Source: an uncultured Caulobacterales bacterium
GTDB lineage: Bacteria; Pseudomonadota; Alphaproteobacteria; Caulobacterales; Caulobacteraceae
Length of the DNA stretch: 64,000 nt
Direction of reading: 5' to 3'
NCBI GenBank assembly: GCA_903884425.1
Contig: CAISEP010000023.1
Span: forward strand, 371,726 to 435,725
How positions within the stretch are numbered: the first letter of the stretch is position 1; each line of letters starts with the position of its first letter. The position numbers were made by a program, and so were the translations under genes. Of this stretch, positions 47,393-58,200 are shown in pieces. The notes beneath the pieces were generated by a model that was not told the origin of the DNA, searched no databases, and saw nothing but the letters and a program-made list of their open reading frames with translations.

Positions 47393-47439
47393 AAAATAAT
47401 TATACAGTCCAATCGAAAATTTCAGATGGAGGGATTGCC

Positions 47440-48606
47440 ATGCGTCGTGAGGAGCAGGTCCGCGTGATCCGGGCCCTGATGGACCACATCGATCGGGGCA
47501 CCAATGTGGACGAGGGGGTGATCCGCCGGGTCGCCGCCGCCGATTACACGTCTCCGGAGCGGGCGGGGATGGAGTGGGAGGCCTTCTTCAAGGGGCACCC
47601 CCAGGTGATCGGCCTGTCCGGGGACCTGCCCAAGGCCGGGTCCTTCCTCACCTCCAACGACTTCGGCGTCCCGCTGCTGGCGACCCGCGCCGCCGACGGG
47701 CGGTTCCGCGCCTTCGCCAATGTCTGCCGGCATCGCGGGACGATCCTGGAGAGCGCGCCCCGGGGGGAGCGCACGCGCTTCGTCTGCCCGTTCCACGCCT
47801 GGACCTTTGACAATACCGGCGCGCTGATCGGTGTCCCGAAGACGGAGCATTTCGGCGAGATCGACAAGGCCTGTCACGGCCTGGTCGAACTTCCGGCGGA
47901 GGAGCGTCACGGGCTTCTGTGGGTGCATCCGAAGCCGGACGGCCGGCTCGACGCCGCGGAGCTGCTGGCAGGGCTGGACGACGAGTTCGAGGCCTGGGAC
48001 TTCGCCGGCCTCGTGCATATCGGCGACGACACCTACGAGACGCCGATGAACTGGAAGCTCGCCATCGACACCTTCGGCGAGACCTACCATTTCGAGAAGC
48101 TGCACCGGGACACCCTGGCCCCGGTCTTCCATGGCAATGTCCAGCTCTACGACACCTATGGCCGCAATCACCGGATGGCGCTGTGCATCCGCTCCATCGA
48201 GATGATGCGGTCCATGCCGGAAAGCGAGTGGCAGGTCTCGATGGGGGCCTTCCCCGTCTACTACCTGTTCCCCAACATCCAGATCAATGTGGGCCACAAT
48301 GCCGTGATCGTCGTTCGGGTCTATCCCGACGGGGACAACCCGGATCGCAGCCTGTCGCGGGTCTCGTTCTATGCCCGGCCGGACGCGGTGGCGCAGGATC
48401 CGATCGGAGTGCGGGCGGTGCCGCAGCGCTTTGCCGAGATCATCCGGGACGAGGACTATGTGGCCGCGGCGGCGTCCCATCGCGGTGCCCGCTCCGGACT
48501 GGTGGAGCACTTCCTGTTCGGCCGCAACGAACCGGCCCTGCATCACTACCACCGGACCTATCGCGCGGCCCTGGGCCTTCCCCCCCTGGAAACCGCCTCC
48601 GCATGA
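47440..48606 (+). CDS. Aromatic ring-hydroxylating (Rieske non-haem iron) oxygenase alpha subunit
   Basis: CRHRGTILESAPRGERTRFVCPFHAWTFD Rieske site; NWKLAIDTFGETYHFEKLHRDT iron site. Confidence 0.95.
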   Translation: MRREEQVRVIRALMDHIDRGTNVDEGVIRRVAAADYTSPERAGMEWEAFFKGHPQVIGLSGDLPKAGSFLTSNDFGVPLLATRAADGRFRAFANVCRHRGTILESAPRGERTRFVCPFHAWTFDNTGALIGVPKTEHFGEIDKACHGLVELPAEERHGLLWVHPKPDGRLDAAELLAGLDDEFEAWDFAGLVHIGDDTYETPMNWKLAIDTFGETYHFEKLHRDTLAPVFHGNVQLYDTYGRNHRMALCIRSIEMMRSMPESEWQVSMGAFPVYYLFPNIQINVGHNAVIVVRVYPDGDNPDRSLSRVSFYARPDAVAQDPIGVRAVPQRFAEIIRDEDYVAAAASHRGARSGLVEHFLFGRNEPALHHYHRTYRAALGLPPLETASA

Positions 48607-49334
48607 GCCCCGTCGAGGCCGGAGAGCTTTCGCGCCGGGAGCAGAGCAAGGCGGCCCGCCGGTCGGCCATCCTCGGCGCCGCGCGGTCGCTGATCCGCGA
48701 GCACGGCCCCCAGGTCGCCGCCGAGAAGATCGCCCAGCGGGCAGGCGTCTCCACCGCCACCGTCTACAATCTGATCGGCCCGCGGGAGCAGCTGCTCGGC
48801 CTGCTGATCAGCGACCTGTTCGAGGACCTGCGCGCCCGCATCGCGGGGATGAAACTCGTCGACCCGTTCCTGGTCGGCGATGCCGTGGTGGTGGTGTCGG
48901 CGAAGATGTTCATCGCCGACGCGGCGCTCTGGCTGAACGTGATCCCCGAGGTCCGGGGCGCGTTCGGCGTGCGGGTGCAGCCGTTCATCTCGTTCCAGCC
49001 GATCAACCTGCAGCGCCAGGCCATGCAGACCGCCAAGGACATCGGCATGCTGAACCGGTCGGCGGACGCGGAGATGACCGCCACCCAGATCTATGCGGCC
49101 TATACCGGTGCCCTGTTCCTGTGGGCCGGAGGGTATCTGTCGGACGCCGCCTTCATCAACCAGGCCAGGGCGGGCTACTGGGCCGTCCTTGCGGCCCTGG
49201 GGGCCGGGGATCACCGCCGCCGCGCACTCCAGGAACTGAACGCCCTGCACGGTGCCCGCGCCCGCGCCCTGCTGGCCGAGATCGACCTGGCGCACACGAG
49301 GCGCTCCACCGCCGATGACGACACCGGACCCTAG
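48603..49334 (+). CDS. TetR-family regulator
   Basis: RSAILGAARSLIREHGPQVAAEKIAQRAGVSTATVYNLIGPREQLLGLL; 4-nt overlap with Rieske gene. Confidence 0.92.
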   Translation: MSPVEAGELSRREQSKAARRSAILGAARSLIREHGPQVAAEKIAQRAGVSTATVYNLIGPREQLLGLLISDLFEDLRARIAGMKLVDPFLVGDAVVVVSAKMFIADAALWLNVIPEVRGAFGVRVQPFISFQPINLQRQAMQTAKDIGMLNRSADAEMTATQIYAAYTGALFLWAGGYLSDAAFINQARAGYWAVLAALGAGDHRRRALQELNALHGARARALLAEIDLAHTRRSTADDDTGP

Positions 49335-49472
49335 GCACGTCCGGTCGCGTCCGAGGCTTGAACGCGCCTTCGCCACCCGCGGCGGCGGTTACGGCCCGTG
49401 AACTGCGGACGCCATGGCCGCAATCCCTCATGCGGTGAGGCTCGCATCCGTTCTGCCCCTCCAACCGGGGCT

Positions 49473-50984
49473 TCAGACAACGGACGGAGCGTGAGCGTTG
49501 CGAGACCGGACGGCCGCCACGATCACCCCGGCGAGTCCGATCACGCCCAGCCAGGCGAACAGGTCCCCGACAAGGGCGTAGATCGTCCGGACGCCATGAT
49601 CCGGAATGTTCGCGACCATCGTGCGGTCCGCAGCGCTGAAGAAGTCGAGGGTGCCGATGCGACGACCATAGGCGTCGGTTGCGATGGACAGGCCTCGCCG
49701 TGTCGCCCGGACCAGGGCGGCGCCGTTCTCGATCCCCCGGAACACGGCCATTTCCGCATGTAGCGGATCGATCTCCCGCCAGTCGGAGGCGGGGACCATG
49801 AGCACGTCCGCTGCCGACCGACCGACCTGCCGCATCAATGGCGGGAAATCGAGATCGAAGCAGATCGCCGTCGCCATCCGGCCCACTGCGGTGGGCACTA
49901 CGGGGATCGGCCCCTTCCCCGGAAGGTCCGGATCCCCCGGCACGGGCCGGGACTTTTCGTACCGTGCCTCGATCTCTCCGTCCGGTCCGGCCACGACGAC
50001 CTTGTTCTCGGCGAGGGGCGCGCCGGGCGTCAGGACCTGCAGCGCCATGACCAGCGTCACCCGCTGCTCGCGGGCCAGCGCCCGGCCCCGTTCGACAAAC
50101 GCCGGTTCGTCGGCCTTGAAGACCGTGCCGGCGTCCTCGGACCAGAGGATGACCCGGGCACCGGCCAAGGCTTCCCGGCGGCTCTTCTGCAGCAATTCGT
50201 CCTGGATGAGCGCGGCGCGTGTGCGGAAGGGGTCACATCGGTGATCGAGGCAACGGTCCCCCACGGCCTCGATGAAAGGGAAACCGTCAGATGCCCGGGG
50301 CGAGATCGCCGCCACCCGGACCGTCGACGGCGTGCCGGACCCCGCCGGGCGAAGCTCCCCCCAACCGAGGGCTACGACGAAGATGCCGAGGAAGACCAGG
50401 GCCGGGGCGAGGGTCCGTCGCGACACGTCCGCCAGGGTCGCCAGGTCCGCAAGGGTGGAGGCGAGCCAGGCCACCAGGAACGTCACACCCCACAGGCCGG
50501 TGACGGACAGGGTCTGCAGCAGGGCGAGGTTCGTGGACTGCGAATAGGCGATCGATCCGAACGTTCCATAGGGCGACAGGCGGCCCATGGCGAACTCGAC
50601 CGAACAGAGGGCCAGCGGGAAGACGAGGTTGGCGGCGACGCCGGACAGCCTCGGACGGATCATCCGGTCGATCGCATAGGCGATGAAGCCGACCACGCCG
50701 AAACCTGCGCCGATGAGCAGGGACAGGGGCGGATCAAGATTGATCACCCCGGCGGACTGGACGATGTAGACGGCCATGAAGCCAGCCACGCCGACGCCGA
50801 GGGCGAGCCGCGGGGGCAGGGCCCGCAGCCCGACCAGGGCGAGGGGCGCCCCGAGCCAGATTGCGGACGGCACTGCAAATCGCCCGTTCGACACCGACAG
50901 GATGACGAACGCCGCAGCCAGCAGCACCAGACCCACAGGCTTGCCGATCGGGCGGCGTGACGCCATGGCACCGGTTGTCGGCAT
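49473..50984 (-). CDS. Lnt-like membrane carbon-nitrogen hydrolase (divergent apolipoprotein N-acyltransferase paralog)
   Basis: N-terminal TM bundle; VILWSEDAGTVF, YEKSRPVPGD, MATAICFDLDFPPLMRQ, RGIENGAALVRATRRGLS. Confidence 0.85.
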   Translation of the reverse strand: MPTTGAMASRRPIGKPVGLVLLAAAFVILSVSNGRFAVPSAIWLGAPLALVGLRALPPRLALGVGVAGFMAVYIVQSAGVINLDPPLSLLIGAGFGVVGFIAYAIDRMIRPRLSGVAANLVFPLALCSVEFAMGRLSPYGTFGSIAYSQSTNLALLQTLSVTGLWGVTFLVAWLASTLADLATLADVSRRTLAPALVFLGIFVVALGWGELRPAGSGTPSTVRVAAISPRASDGFPFIEAVGDRCLDHRCDPFRTRAALIQDELLQKSRREALAGARVILWSEDAGTVFKADEPAFVERGRALAREQRVTLVMALQVLTPGAPLAENKVVVAGPDGEIEARYEKSRPVPGDPDLPGKGPIPVVPTAVGRMATAICFDLDFPPLMRQVGRSAADVLMVPASDWREIDPLHAEMAVFRGIENGAALVRATRRGLSIATDAYGRRIGTLDFFSAADRTMVANIPDHGVRTIYALVGDLFAWLGVIGLAGVIVAAVRSRNAHAPSVV

Positions 50985-51215
50985 TCAATTGACCCTGTGG
51001 AGCAGCGACTGCAGGAACGCTCGGCCATTCAAACGGCGGCGTCCAGAGAAATGTCCCCGGTTCGCGCCGCCCCCTTCGCGCCAGGGCCTCGGGAATCGTG
51101 TGGAACGCGAGTCCGCGGTCTCGGGAAGGATGACCATCCGACGCTCGAGGATCGGTCATGCCGGTCGGGCAAAACACTCCGAGAGAACCGTGGCACCCTG
51201 TGGTCGGATCGGATT

Positions 51216-51713
51216 TCACCGTCTCAGCAGGGCTGGCGTCGAGAAGTCTGTCCACGCCAGTTCTTCGAAGGGTCGGGTGGCCCCAGAGCCTTGATTTGAC
51301 GCGATCTCATAGAAATTGTTGTCGCGAAACAAGAACGACCGGCCGACGAACACCGGGGTCAACTCGAAGGTCGCGTTGAGGGCGATGCGGAGTTCAGGAT
51401 CCTCGACGTACTGTGCGCCGGAGTTGTTGCCATCGGCGAGCTCTGTCACATCGAAATGCCGACCGGTCGTGACGTCGATATTCCAGGCGTGCTGCAACAC
51501 GGCCGTCTCATCGGAATATCGCAGGACGATCCAGCCGAGGGCGACAGTGTATCTTGGACCGTCGGGTCCGATGCTGTCGTTGCAGACCTTCAGTGCATTT
51601 GCGAAGCAGGTATTTCTCGGGGCAGACCCCACATAGTCCACCTGCCGCAGAAACCGCACGCTGGCACCGCGTTCTCGCCGCCGCCGAACGAGCGCAATGG
51701 TTGCGCGCATCAT
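51216..51713 (-). CDS. Hypothetical protein
   Basis: MMRATIALVRRRRERGASVRFLRQVDYVGSAPRNTCFANALKVCNDS...; plausible globular composition; start uncertain. Confidence 0.5.
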   Translation of the reverse strand: MMRATIALVRRRRERGASVRFLRQVDYVGSAPRNTCFANALKVCNDSIGPDGPRYTVALGWIVLRYSDETAVLQHAWNIDVTTGRHFDVTELADGNNSGAQYVEDPELRIALNATFELTPVFVGRSFLFRDNNFYEIASNQGSGATRPFEELAWTDFSTPALLRR

Positions 51714-52161
51714 GACATGAGATCCCCGCGGCTCCCAATCGAGGTGGAAAATGACTTGAACCAGGATCCAGCCAATGGTGGCTGATTGTGGCGGTGGCGC
51801 AGCCTGAACGTTTCGCTTCGGACACGACGTTTCACGGCTGTAGACTCGCATCCCGGGGATCGGTGTCATCGAGGCGCGCGGCATGAAATGTCGGAGGGCA
51901 CCGGCATTGAAACTCCGCCAGCCCCCGTCAAGGCCTCTACCGTCGATGAAGGACCGCTCGCCACTGGCAAGCAGTCAATGGCCAACCGGACGGAACAAGA
52001 TTTCGTCGTTCGCAAGAGCCGCCATCATCTTCATTCAACTGTACCGTGTGTGCGTCGGGGCTTGTGGATTTTCGTCATACGATTGACTTGCGCTTCGCCG
52101 CGCCCACCAATCACCTATTCGGTGTTCAGGGCCTTCAATCCTTCTGTGTGGGTGGGGAGAC

Positions 52162-55017
52162 ATGTCTGATCAGGGATCGACGGGGGCCGGAGCACGCTAC
52201 CGGGCGTTCATCAGCTATAGTCGGGCGGACCGCGATGCGGCGGCGGCCCTTCAGCGTCGGCTCGAGCGATACGTGCTGCCGAGGACCTTGCGGGTCGTTA
52301 CAGCCGGTGTCAGGCGCGATCCCCGCCCGTTGAAGCCGATCTTTCGTGACGAAAGCGAACTGGTTCCGGGTCAGGATCTTTCGGCCCGTATTCGCCAGGG
52401 GTTGGCGGAGGCGGATTTCCTGATCGTCGTCTGCAGCCCGGCGGCTGCCGCCAGCCGGTGGGTCGAGCGCGAGATCGCGGATTTCATTGCCTTGGGTCGC
52501 ATCGGCAACATTCTGGCTGTCGTGGTCGACGGCGAACCGAACGCCGAGCGCGAAGGGCGGGACCCAGCGCTCGAGTGCCTGCCGCCGTCGCTGCGCGACG
52601 TCGAGCCACTCTGGGTGGACTGGCGAGCAACAGCCGCCGAAGACAGGTCGAACTTCCTTCGCGTCGTCGCGACATTGCTGTCCCTGCGCTCGTTCGATGA
52701 TTTGATCCGCCGCGATGCGCAGTTTCAGCGACGCCAGGCGATCAACCGACTGGTGATCGGTGGCCTAGCAGCCGTCACGATAGCGGGTGTGGCGGTCGGT
52801 TTCGGCGTGATGGCAAGGAACGCTGCCATCGCCCAGTCCGGCGCGCTTGCGGACGCGGCGAGAAAGGCGGCCGGCGACTACGACTACGAGAGCGCAACCC
52901 GCCTGGCGCTGGCAGGCTGGCGCCTGTCACCGGAGCCCAGTGCCGAGGCGGCGCTGGTCGCTGCCGTTGATGCCTCGCGCCGCGTCGGCTCGCCACTTGC
53001 GGTTCCAAAGGACTTCGTGAGTCACCTGGTATTCTCGCCCGACGGCAAGTCCTTCGCGACCGGGGCCTACGGCGAAAAGATCCGGATCTATGACAGTGCA
53101 AGCCGCAAGCCGATCGGAGCGGCCTTTGGCGGCTTCGAGAACGGCGTGTGGAGGGTCGCGTTCTCTCCCGACGGCAAACTGCTGGCCGCATGCGATTTCG
53201 ACACTGTTCGCGTTTTCGATGTCGCGACGCACAAACAGGTCGGCGCGACGATGAGCGGGCACAAGGGCCTCATTTTCAACATCGCCTTTTCCCGGGACGG
53301 AAAGCGGCTGGCGAGCGCCTCGGAAGACACGACCGCACGACTGTGGGACGTCGCCACCGGCCGGATGATCGGGGCGCCGCTCCAGGGACCCGGTGTTGTC
53401 TTCACCGCGGATTTTTCACCCGACGGCAGGACACTCGCCACGGCTGGAGGCGGTGGGTGGCTGAGGCTCTGGGATGCCACCACCGGCAAGCCGAGGCCGG
53501 CTCCGGAACTCAAGGTCGATGAGCTGTGGTACGCGCCGGATGGAAAGACCGTTGCGGCGGTGCACGGGGGTGAAATCGGGATCTGGGACGCAAAGACCTT
53601 CAAACCCGTCGGTGAACCCTTCGTTACGGACAACGAGTTCGCCTTCAAGATGATTGTCTTCTCGCCCGACGGAACGCGCCTCGCCAGCCTGGCGGGCGAC
53701 AACTCCGTCCGTGTCTGGGACGTGGCGACACGCAAGCAGATCGGCGCGCCGTTCGTGGGTCACCGGGAGGTGGTGGCATCTGTCGCGATCTCGCCGGATG
53801 ACAGGCAACTCGCCACAACGTCTGCTGATTCCACGATCCGCTTCTGGGACATCAATGGGCATGGCCAGATCGGACCGCCGCTCACGGGTCATGCAGATGA
53901 GGTGGCTTCGGCGTATTTCCTGCCGGACGGCAAACGCGTGGTCAGCGCATCCCACGACGGGACCCTGCGGCTTTGGGACGTTTCCACCGGCCGTCAGATC
54001 GGGTCTCCGCTCGTCGGTCTTGGGGGCAGTATCGAAGACGCATCTGTCTCAGCGGATGGAAGGCGGGTGGTCGGCTTCCGCAATTCCGGGGGGGAGAAGG
54101 GCGGTCGGAACATGATGGGCGAGGCCCAGGTATGGGATACGGGCACTGGACGGCCAGTCGGAGCCCGCATCACGACACCGCGTGGCTTCGGCTTCGACTC
54201 GGCAACCTTCCCGCGGGATGGCTCGGGCCTTCGTCTGATTACCAGCCGACGCGGCTACGATAACAACTGGGACTTCTGGCTGGCGGATCCGGCGACCGGA
54301 AAGCGGATCGGCGCACCGTTCACCAACCGGGCATGGATCCTCGCGACCCTCGCCTACTCCCCGTCGGGCGATCGTATGGTCACAGGGGAGCTGGATACCA
54401 CGGTCCGTCTGTGGGACATGGCCACCCACAAGCAGATCAAGAAATTTGAGGGACATCTCGCCGTCATCAATTCGGTCGCCTTTTCGCCGGACGCCCGGAA
54501 ACTGGTCAGTGCATCAGGCGACCGGACCATCCGGCTCTGGGACATCGAAACCGGCAAGCAGATCGGTGAGCCGCTTCTGGGCCACGACGGCAAGGTCCTG
54601 TCCGTGGCCTTCTCGCCCGACGGCGCGCGGCTCGCCAGCGCCGCCTGGGACAGGACGATAAGGCTGTGGGATGTGGCGACAGGCCTGCAGATCGGTGCCC
54701 CGCTGACAGGCCACCAAGGCGTCGTCACGTCCATAGACTTCTCTCCGGACGGCAAGACGCTGGTCAGCGCCTCTCGGGACAGGACCGTCCGGCTGTGGGA
54801 CGTGGATCGTCGGGTCCATCTGCGCGGCGAGGCCCTGATCAAGGTCGCCTGCAGCGAAACACTGCCGCAAGACCTGTCCCGTCTCCGGCCGACGGAGGTG
54901 GCGACCGCTGCAAAGATCACGCTCGACTACGAGCTTGACCCCTGCCGGCCGACCCCATGGTGGACGAAGCTTGGGCGCTATCTCGGATGGGACCGGAAGG
55001 ACAGGCCGACATCGTGA
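52162..55017 (+). CDS. TIR domain - TM - WD40 repeat protein
   Basis: YRAFISYSRADRDAAAALQRRLERYVLP...PIFRDESELVPGQDLSARIRQGLAEADFLIVVCSPAAAASRWVEREIADF (TIR); RLVIGGLAAVTIAGVAVGFGVMA (TM); 14 SPDGxxLASxSxDxTxRLWDxxTG-type units. Confidence 0.92.
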   Translation: MSDQGSTGAGARYRAFISYSRADRDAAAALQRRLERYVLPRTLRVVTAGVRRDPRPLKPIFRDESELVPGQDLSARIRQGLAEADFLIVVCSPAAAASRWVEREIADFIALGRIGNILAVVVDGEPNAEREGRDPALECLPPSLRDVEPLWVDWRATAAEDRSNFLRVVATLLSLRSFDDLIRRDAQFQRRQAINRLVIGGLAAVTIAGVAVGFGVMARNAAIAQSGALADAARKAAGDYDYESATRLALAGWRLSPEPSAEAALVAAVDASRRVGSPLAVPKDFVSHLVFSPDGKSFATGAYGEKIRIYDSASRKPIGAAFGGFENGVWRVAFSPDGKLLAACDFDTVRVFDVATHKQVGATMSGHKGLIFNIAFSRDGKRLASASEDTTARLWDVATGRMIGAPLQGPGVVFTADFSPDGRTLATAGGGGWLRLWDATTGKPRPAPELKVDELWYAPDGKTVAAVHGGEIGIWDAKTFKPVGEPFVTDNEFAFKMIVFSPDGTRLASLAGDNSVRVWDVATRKQIGAPFVGHREVVASVAISPDDRQLATTSADSTIRFWDINGHGQIGPPLTGHADEVASAYFLPDGKRVVSASHDGTLRLWDVSTGRQIGSPLVGLGGSIEDASVSADGRRVVGFRNSGGEKGGRNMMGEAQVWDTGTGRPVGARITTPRGFGFDSATFPRDGSGLRLITSRRGYDNNWDFWLADPATGKRIGAPFTNRAWILATLAYSPSGDRMVTGELDTTVRLWDMATHKQIKKFEGHLAVINSVAFSPDARKLVSASGDRTIRLWDIETGKQIGEPLLGHDGKVLSVAFSPDGARLASAAWDRTIRLWDVATGLQIGAPLTGHQGVVTSIDFSPDGKTLVSASRDRTVRLWDVDRRVHLRGEALIKVACSETLPQDLSRLRPTEVATAAKITLDYELDPCRPTPWWTKLGRYLGWDRKDRPTS

Positions 55018-55217
55018 TCGTGGATTCCGGCAGGCGCGGGCCCGTACTCGCGGGCGGAACGACTTGACCCGGCCGCAGGGGGCGGCCGTGCTGTCCCCGG
55101 AGCCCAGGAGATGCGATTGATTTTATATTAATTGCGTTTGACATTGGCAGGAGAAAACGGGGCGAGGCGCAAGTCTGTCTCAGTCAAGTCACTGGATCTT
55201 TGTGTGTCGGGGGCGCC

Positions 55218-58200
55218 ATGAAGACCTTCCTGGATTGGGCGCTGCTCGGCGTGATGTTGTCCGTGGGCGGCGTGACTGCCGCCCAGGATGCGCCCCCCCT
55301 TTCCACCCCCGTGTCGGCACCGGTCGATGTCGCGCCCGTGCTGGTGGTCGGCTCCCGCATCAAGCGCACCGAGTTCACGTCACCTTCGCCGATCCAGATC
55401 ATAACGGCGGAGGATTCGGCGCTCGAAGGCCTTCAGGACACCACCATGATCCTGCAGCAGGCCTCGACCGCCGCCAATTACAGCCAGTTGAACAACTACT
55501 ACAGCGGCTACGTCACGAATGGCGGGCCGGGAACGAACACCCTCAGCCTTCGCGGGCTGGGTGACAATCGCACGCTCATCACTCTTGATGGCCGCCGCAT
55601 GGGGCCCGCCGGGACCAGTGGGACGGTCGGTGCCGTAGATCTGAATACCATTCCGGACGCGATCATCGATCACGTCGAGATACTGAAGGATGGGGCGTCC
55701 TCCATCTATGGATCCGACGCCGTGGCGGGCGTCGTCAACATCGTCACAAAGAAGCGGACCAACGGTGGCGACGCCCACATCTATGTGAAGCCCACGGAGC
55801 GGGGTGGCGGCGAGGAATACGAGGCGGACGCGTCCTCTGGTCGGTCCTTCGAAAAGGGCTACGTCACGTTTGCGGCCTCGATCTACGAGCAGGCCCCCCT
55901 GTATGCAGGTCAGCGCAAGGCGCTTGGCTGCACGCAGGACTACGCGTTCGATCCCGCGACCGGCGCTCGGCTGGACATGATCGATCCGGCTACCGGCCGA
56001 TACAAATGCCAGAATCTGCCCTATCTCAACTCGATCATCGATCCGATATTCACCGGCCTCGACTGGGTTCCGTCGAAGATGGCCGTCAATGGCGGAGGGT
56101 TCGCCGGCCTCGACCTGACGGGACTGCACTCGGTCGGAAATATCTACGGCCTGGACGGCAGCTACGGGTCCCCAGGTTTCGGCGGCGCAAATCCACCTTT
56201 CAACATTGCGGCGTCCCGGGCGTCCCTGGGCGAGTTCCCGACGAGTGATCCGCGGCTCGCGCACAACACAGCCGTATCCCCTGTCCGCCGGTACTCGCTG
56301 ATGGGGACCTCCGAGTATGAGATCGATGCCCGCGACAGCATCTATCTGGACGTTTTTTTTAACAGGCGCGACTCGTCGCAGGATCAGATGGGGGAAATCT
56401 TCCCGATCATAAGTCCGGGAAACGTCTTCAATACGTTCAATCCGGACAACCCGAAATATAATGGGTATGGATTGAATCCAAACATCGGGGCGTCGTTGAC
56501 AGCGCCTCAGGTGGTTCTTCTATATCCGGAGTTCACCCAACAACAGGTTGATTATGAGCGGGTCGTCATTGGGCTTCGGGGGGCGATCAGGGATTATTTC
56601 ACCCTGAAAAATTGGTCGTATGATCTGTACTATCAGTACAGCCGCTCGGCTGGTTATTATAGCGGATCTTTTGTCTACAATGATCGTGTCAACGCAACCG
56701 CGGGGTCGGCAAATGCGGCAGGTTGCGATCCCAATGCGATCGCGATTGGCGGCGGCGGCAAGACACTTGCCCAGATCGAGGGACCCGGTGCCGCATGCCA
56801 GCCTGTGAACTACATCGCCGCCGTCATGAACGGCGGCGCCCTAACGCCCGCCGAGCAGTCCTTCCTGATCGGGACCGATACCGGCCGCACGATCTACGAC
56901 TATGCCTATGTCGAGGGCTCGGCGACCGGCGATCTCTTGGACTTGCCGGCGGGTCCTGTCGGGGTTGCAATCGGGTTCCACATCCGGCGGGAGGATATTG
57001 CCGACGCGCCGCCGCCGAACGCGGTCGCGAACAACTACTACGAGCTGACAGCGGAGGGCGCGACCCGCGGCGCAGACAGTGTCCGGGAAGCCTTCGCGGA
57101 AGTGCGTGCACCGCTGGTCCGCAACGCGCCGTTCGTCGCGGCGCTGGAACTGAATGCGTCGGGTCGGTATTCCAGTTACCGGACCTCTGGCGATGCGCTG
57201 ACCTACAAGGTCGGGCTGGACTGGAAGGTCAATGACTGGCTCCGGTTCCGGGCCACGCAGGGCTCTTCCTTCCGGGCCCCCGCGCTATACGAGCACTTCC
57301 TGGCACCTACAACCGGCTTCGTGAGCGACCAGATTGATCCGTGCATCAACTACGGCGCAGGCCACGTATCGGCGACGGTCGCGGCGAACTGCGCGGCGGC
57401 AGGTATTCCCTCCGACTACGGCGGGAGCCATGCCAGTCTTGCGGTGTACACCGGAGGCGGGGCCACACTGCGTCCGGAGACGTCCTTGGCCAAGACGGCC
57501 GGGATTGTCCTGACGCCCCATGCCTTCGGGTCCGATGTCAGCCTCGCGGTCGACTATTACACCTATCAGGTGAGAAACGAGATCTCGCTATTCGGCGCGT
57601 ACGGAATTCTCCACGCCTGCTACGGGGCCACAAACTATCCCGGCAACCCGTTTTGCCGCCTCTTCACGCGGGACCCGGCCAGCCACGACCTTCTCGCGGT
57701 GAACGATGACTACGTGAACGTTGCGAGCCAAAGGGAGCAGGGCATGGATGTCACGGCCCGCGTCAGCCACGGGCTGCCCTGGGGGGCGAAGATCCGGTTT
57801 GACACTCAGTTGACATGGACCTTCGACACGAAGACCGTGCTCCTCGGCGGCTACACCGGAAATTTCCTGGGCGTTCCCGGGCAGCCGTCCTTCGATGGGA
57901 ACGCGAGTGTCCGCATCGACAAGGGTGACTGGACCGCGAACTGGAGCGTCACCATGGTTGGCGCTTCATCGGTGGCCCGCTTCACCGGGTCACAGCTGAC
58001 GAACTATGCGGGGCTTGGCATCACCGCAAACCTCATCGTCCGGACACCCTTCTACATGGTCAGCAACGTGGCGCTTCGCCGTCGCTACGGGACGTGGACC
58101 CTGGAGGCCGGCGTGCGCAACCTGTTCGACATCCAGCCGCCGGTCCTTTCATCAATTGGTCTTGGCACTTCCGGGAGCGCGGTGCTGGCGTCGCAATACG

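Noticed and set aside
52162-55017. Possibility that TIR-WD40 plus HNH forms a dedicated restriction or defence operon
   Set aside because: A 3-kb TonB receptor gene separates them, and the HNH gene appears truncated, so a two-gene system is not supported.
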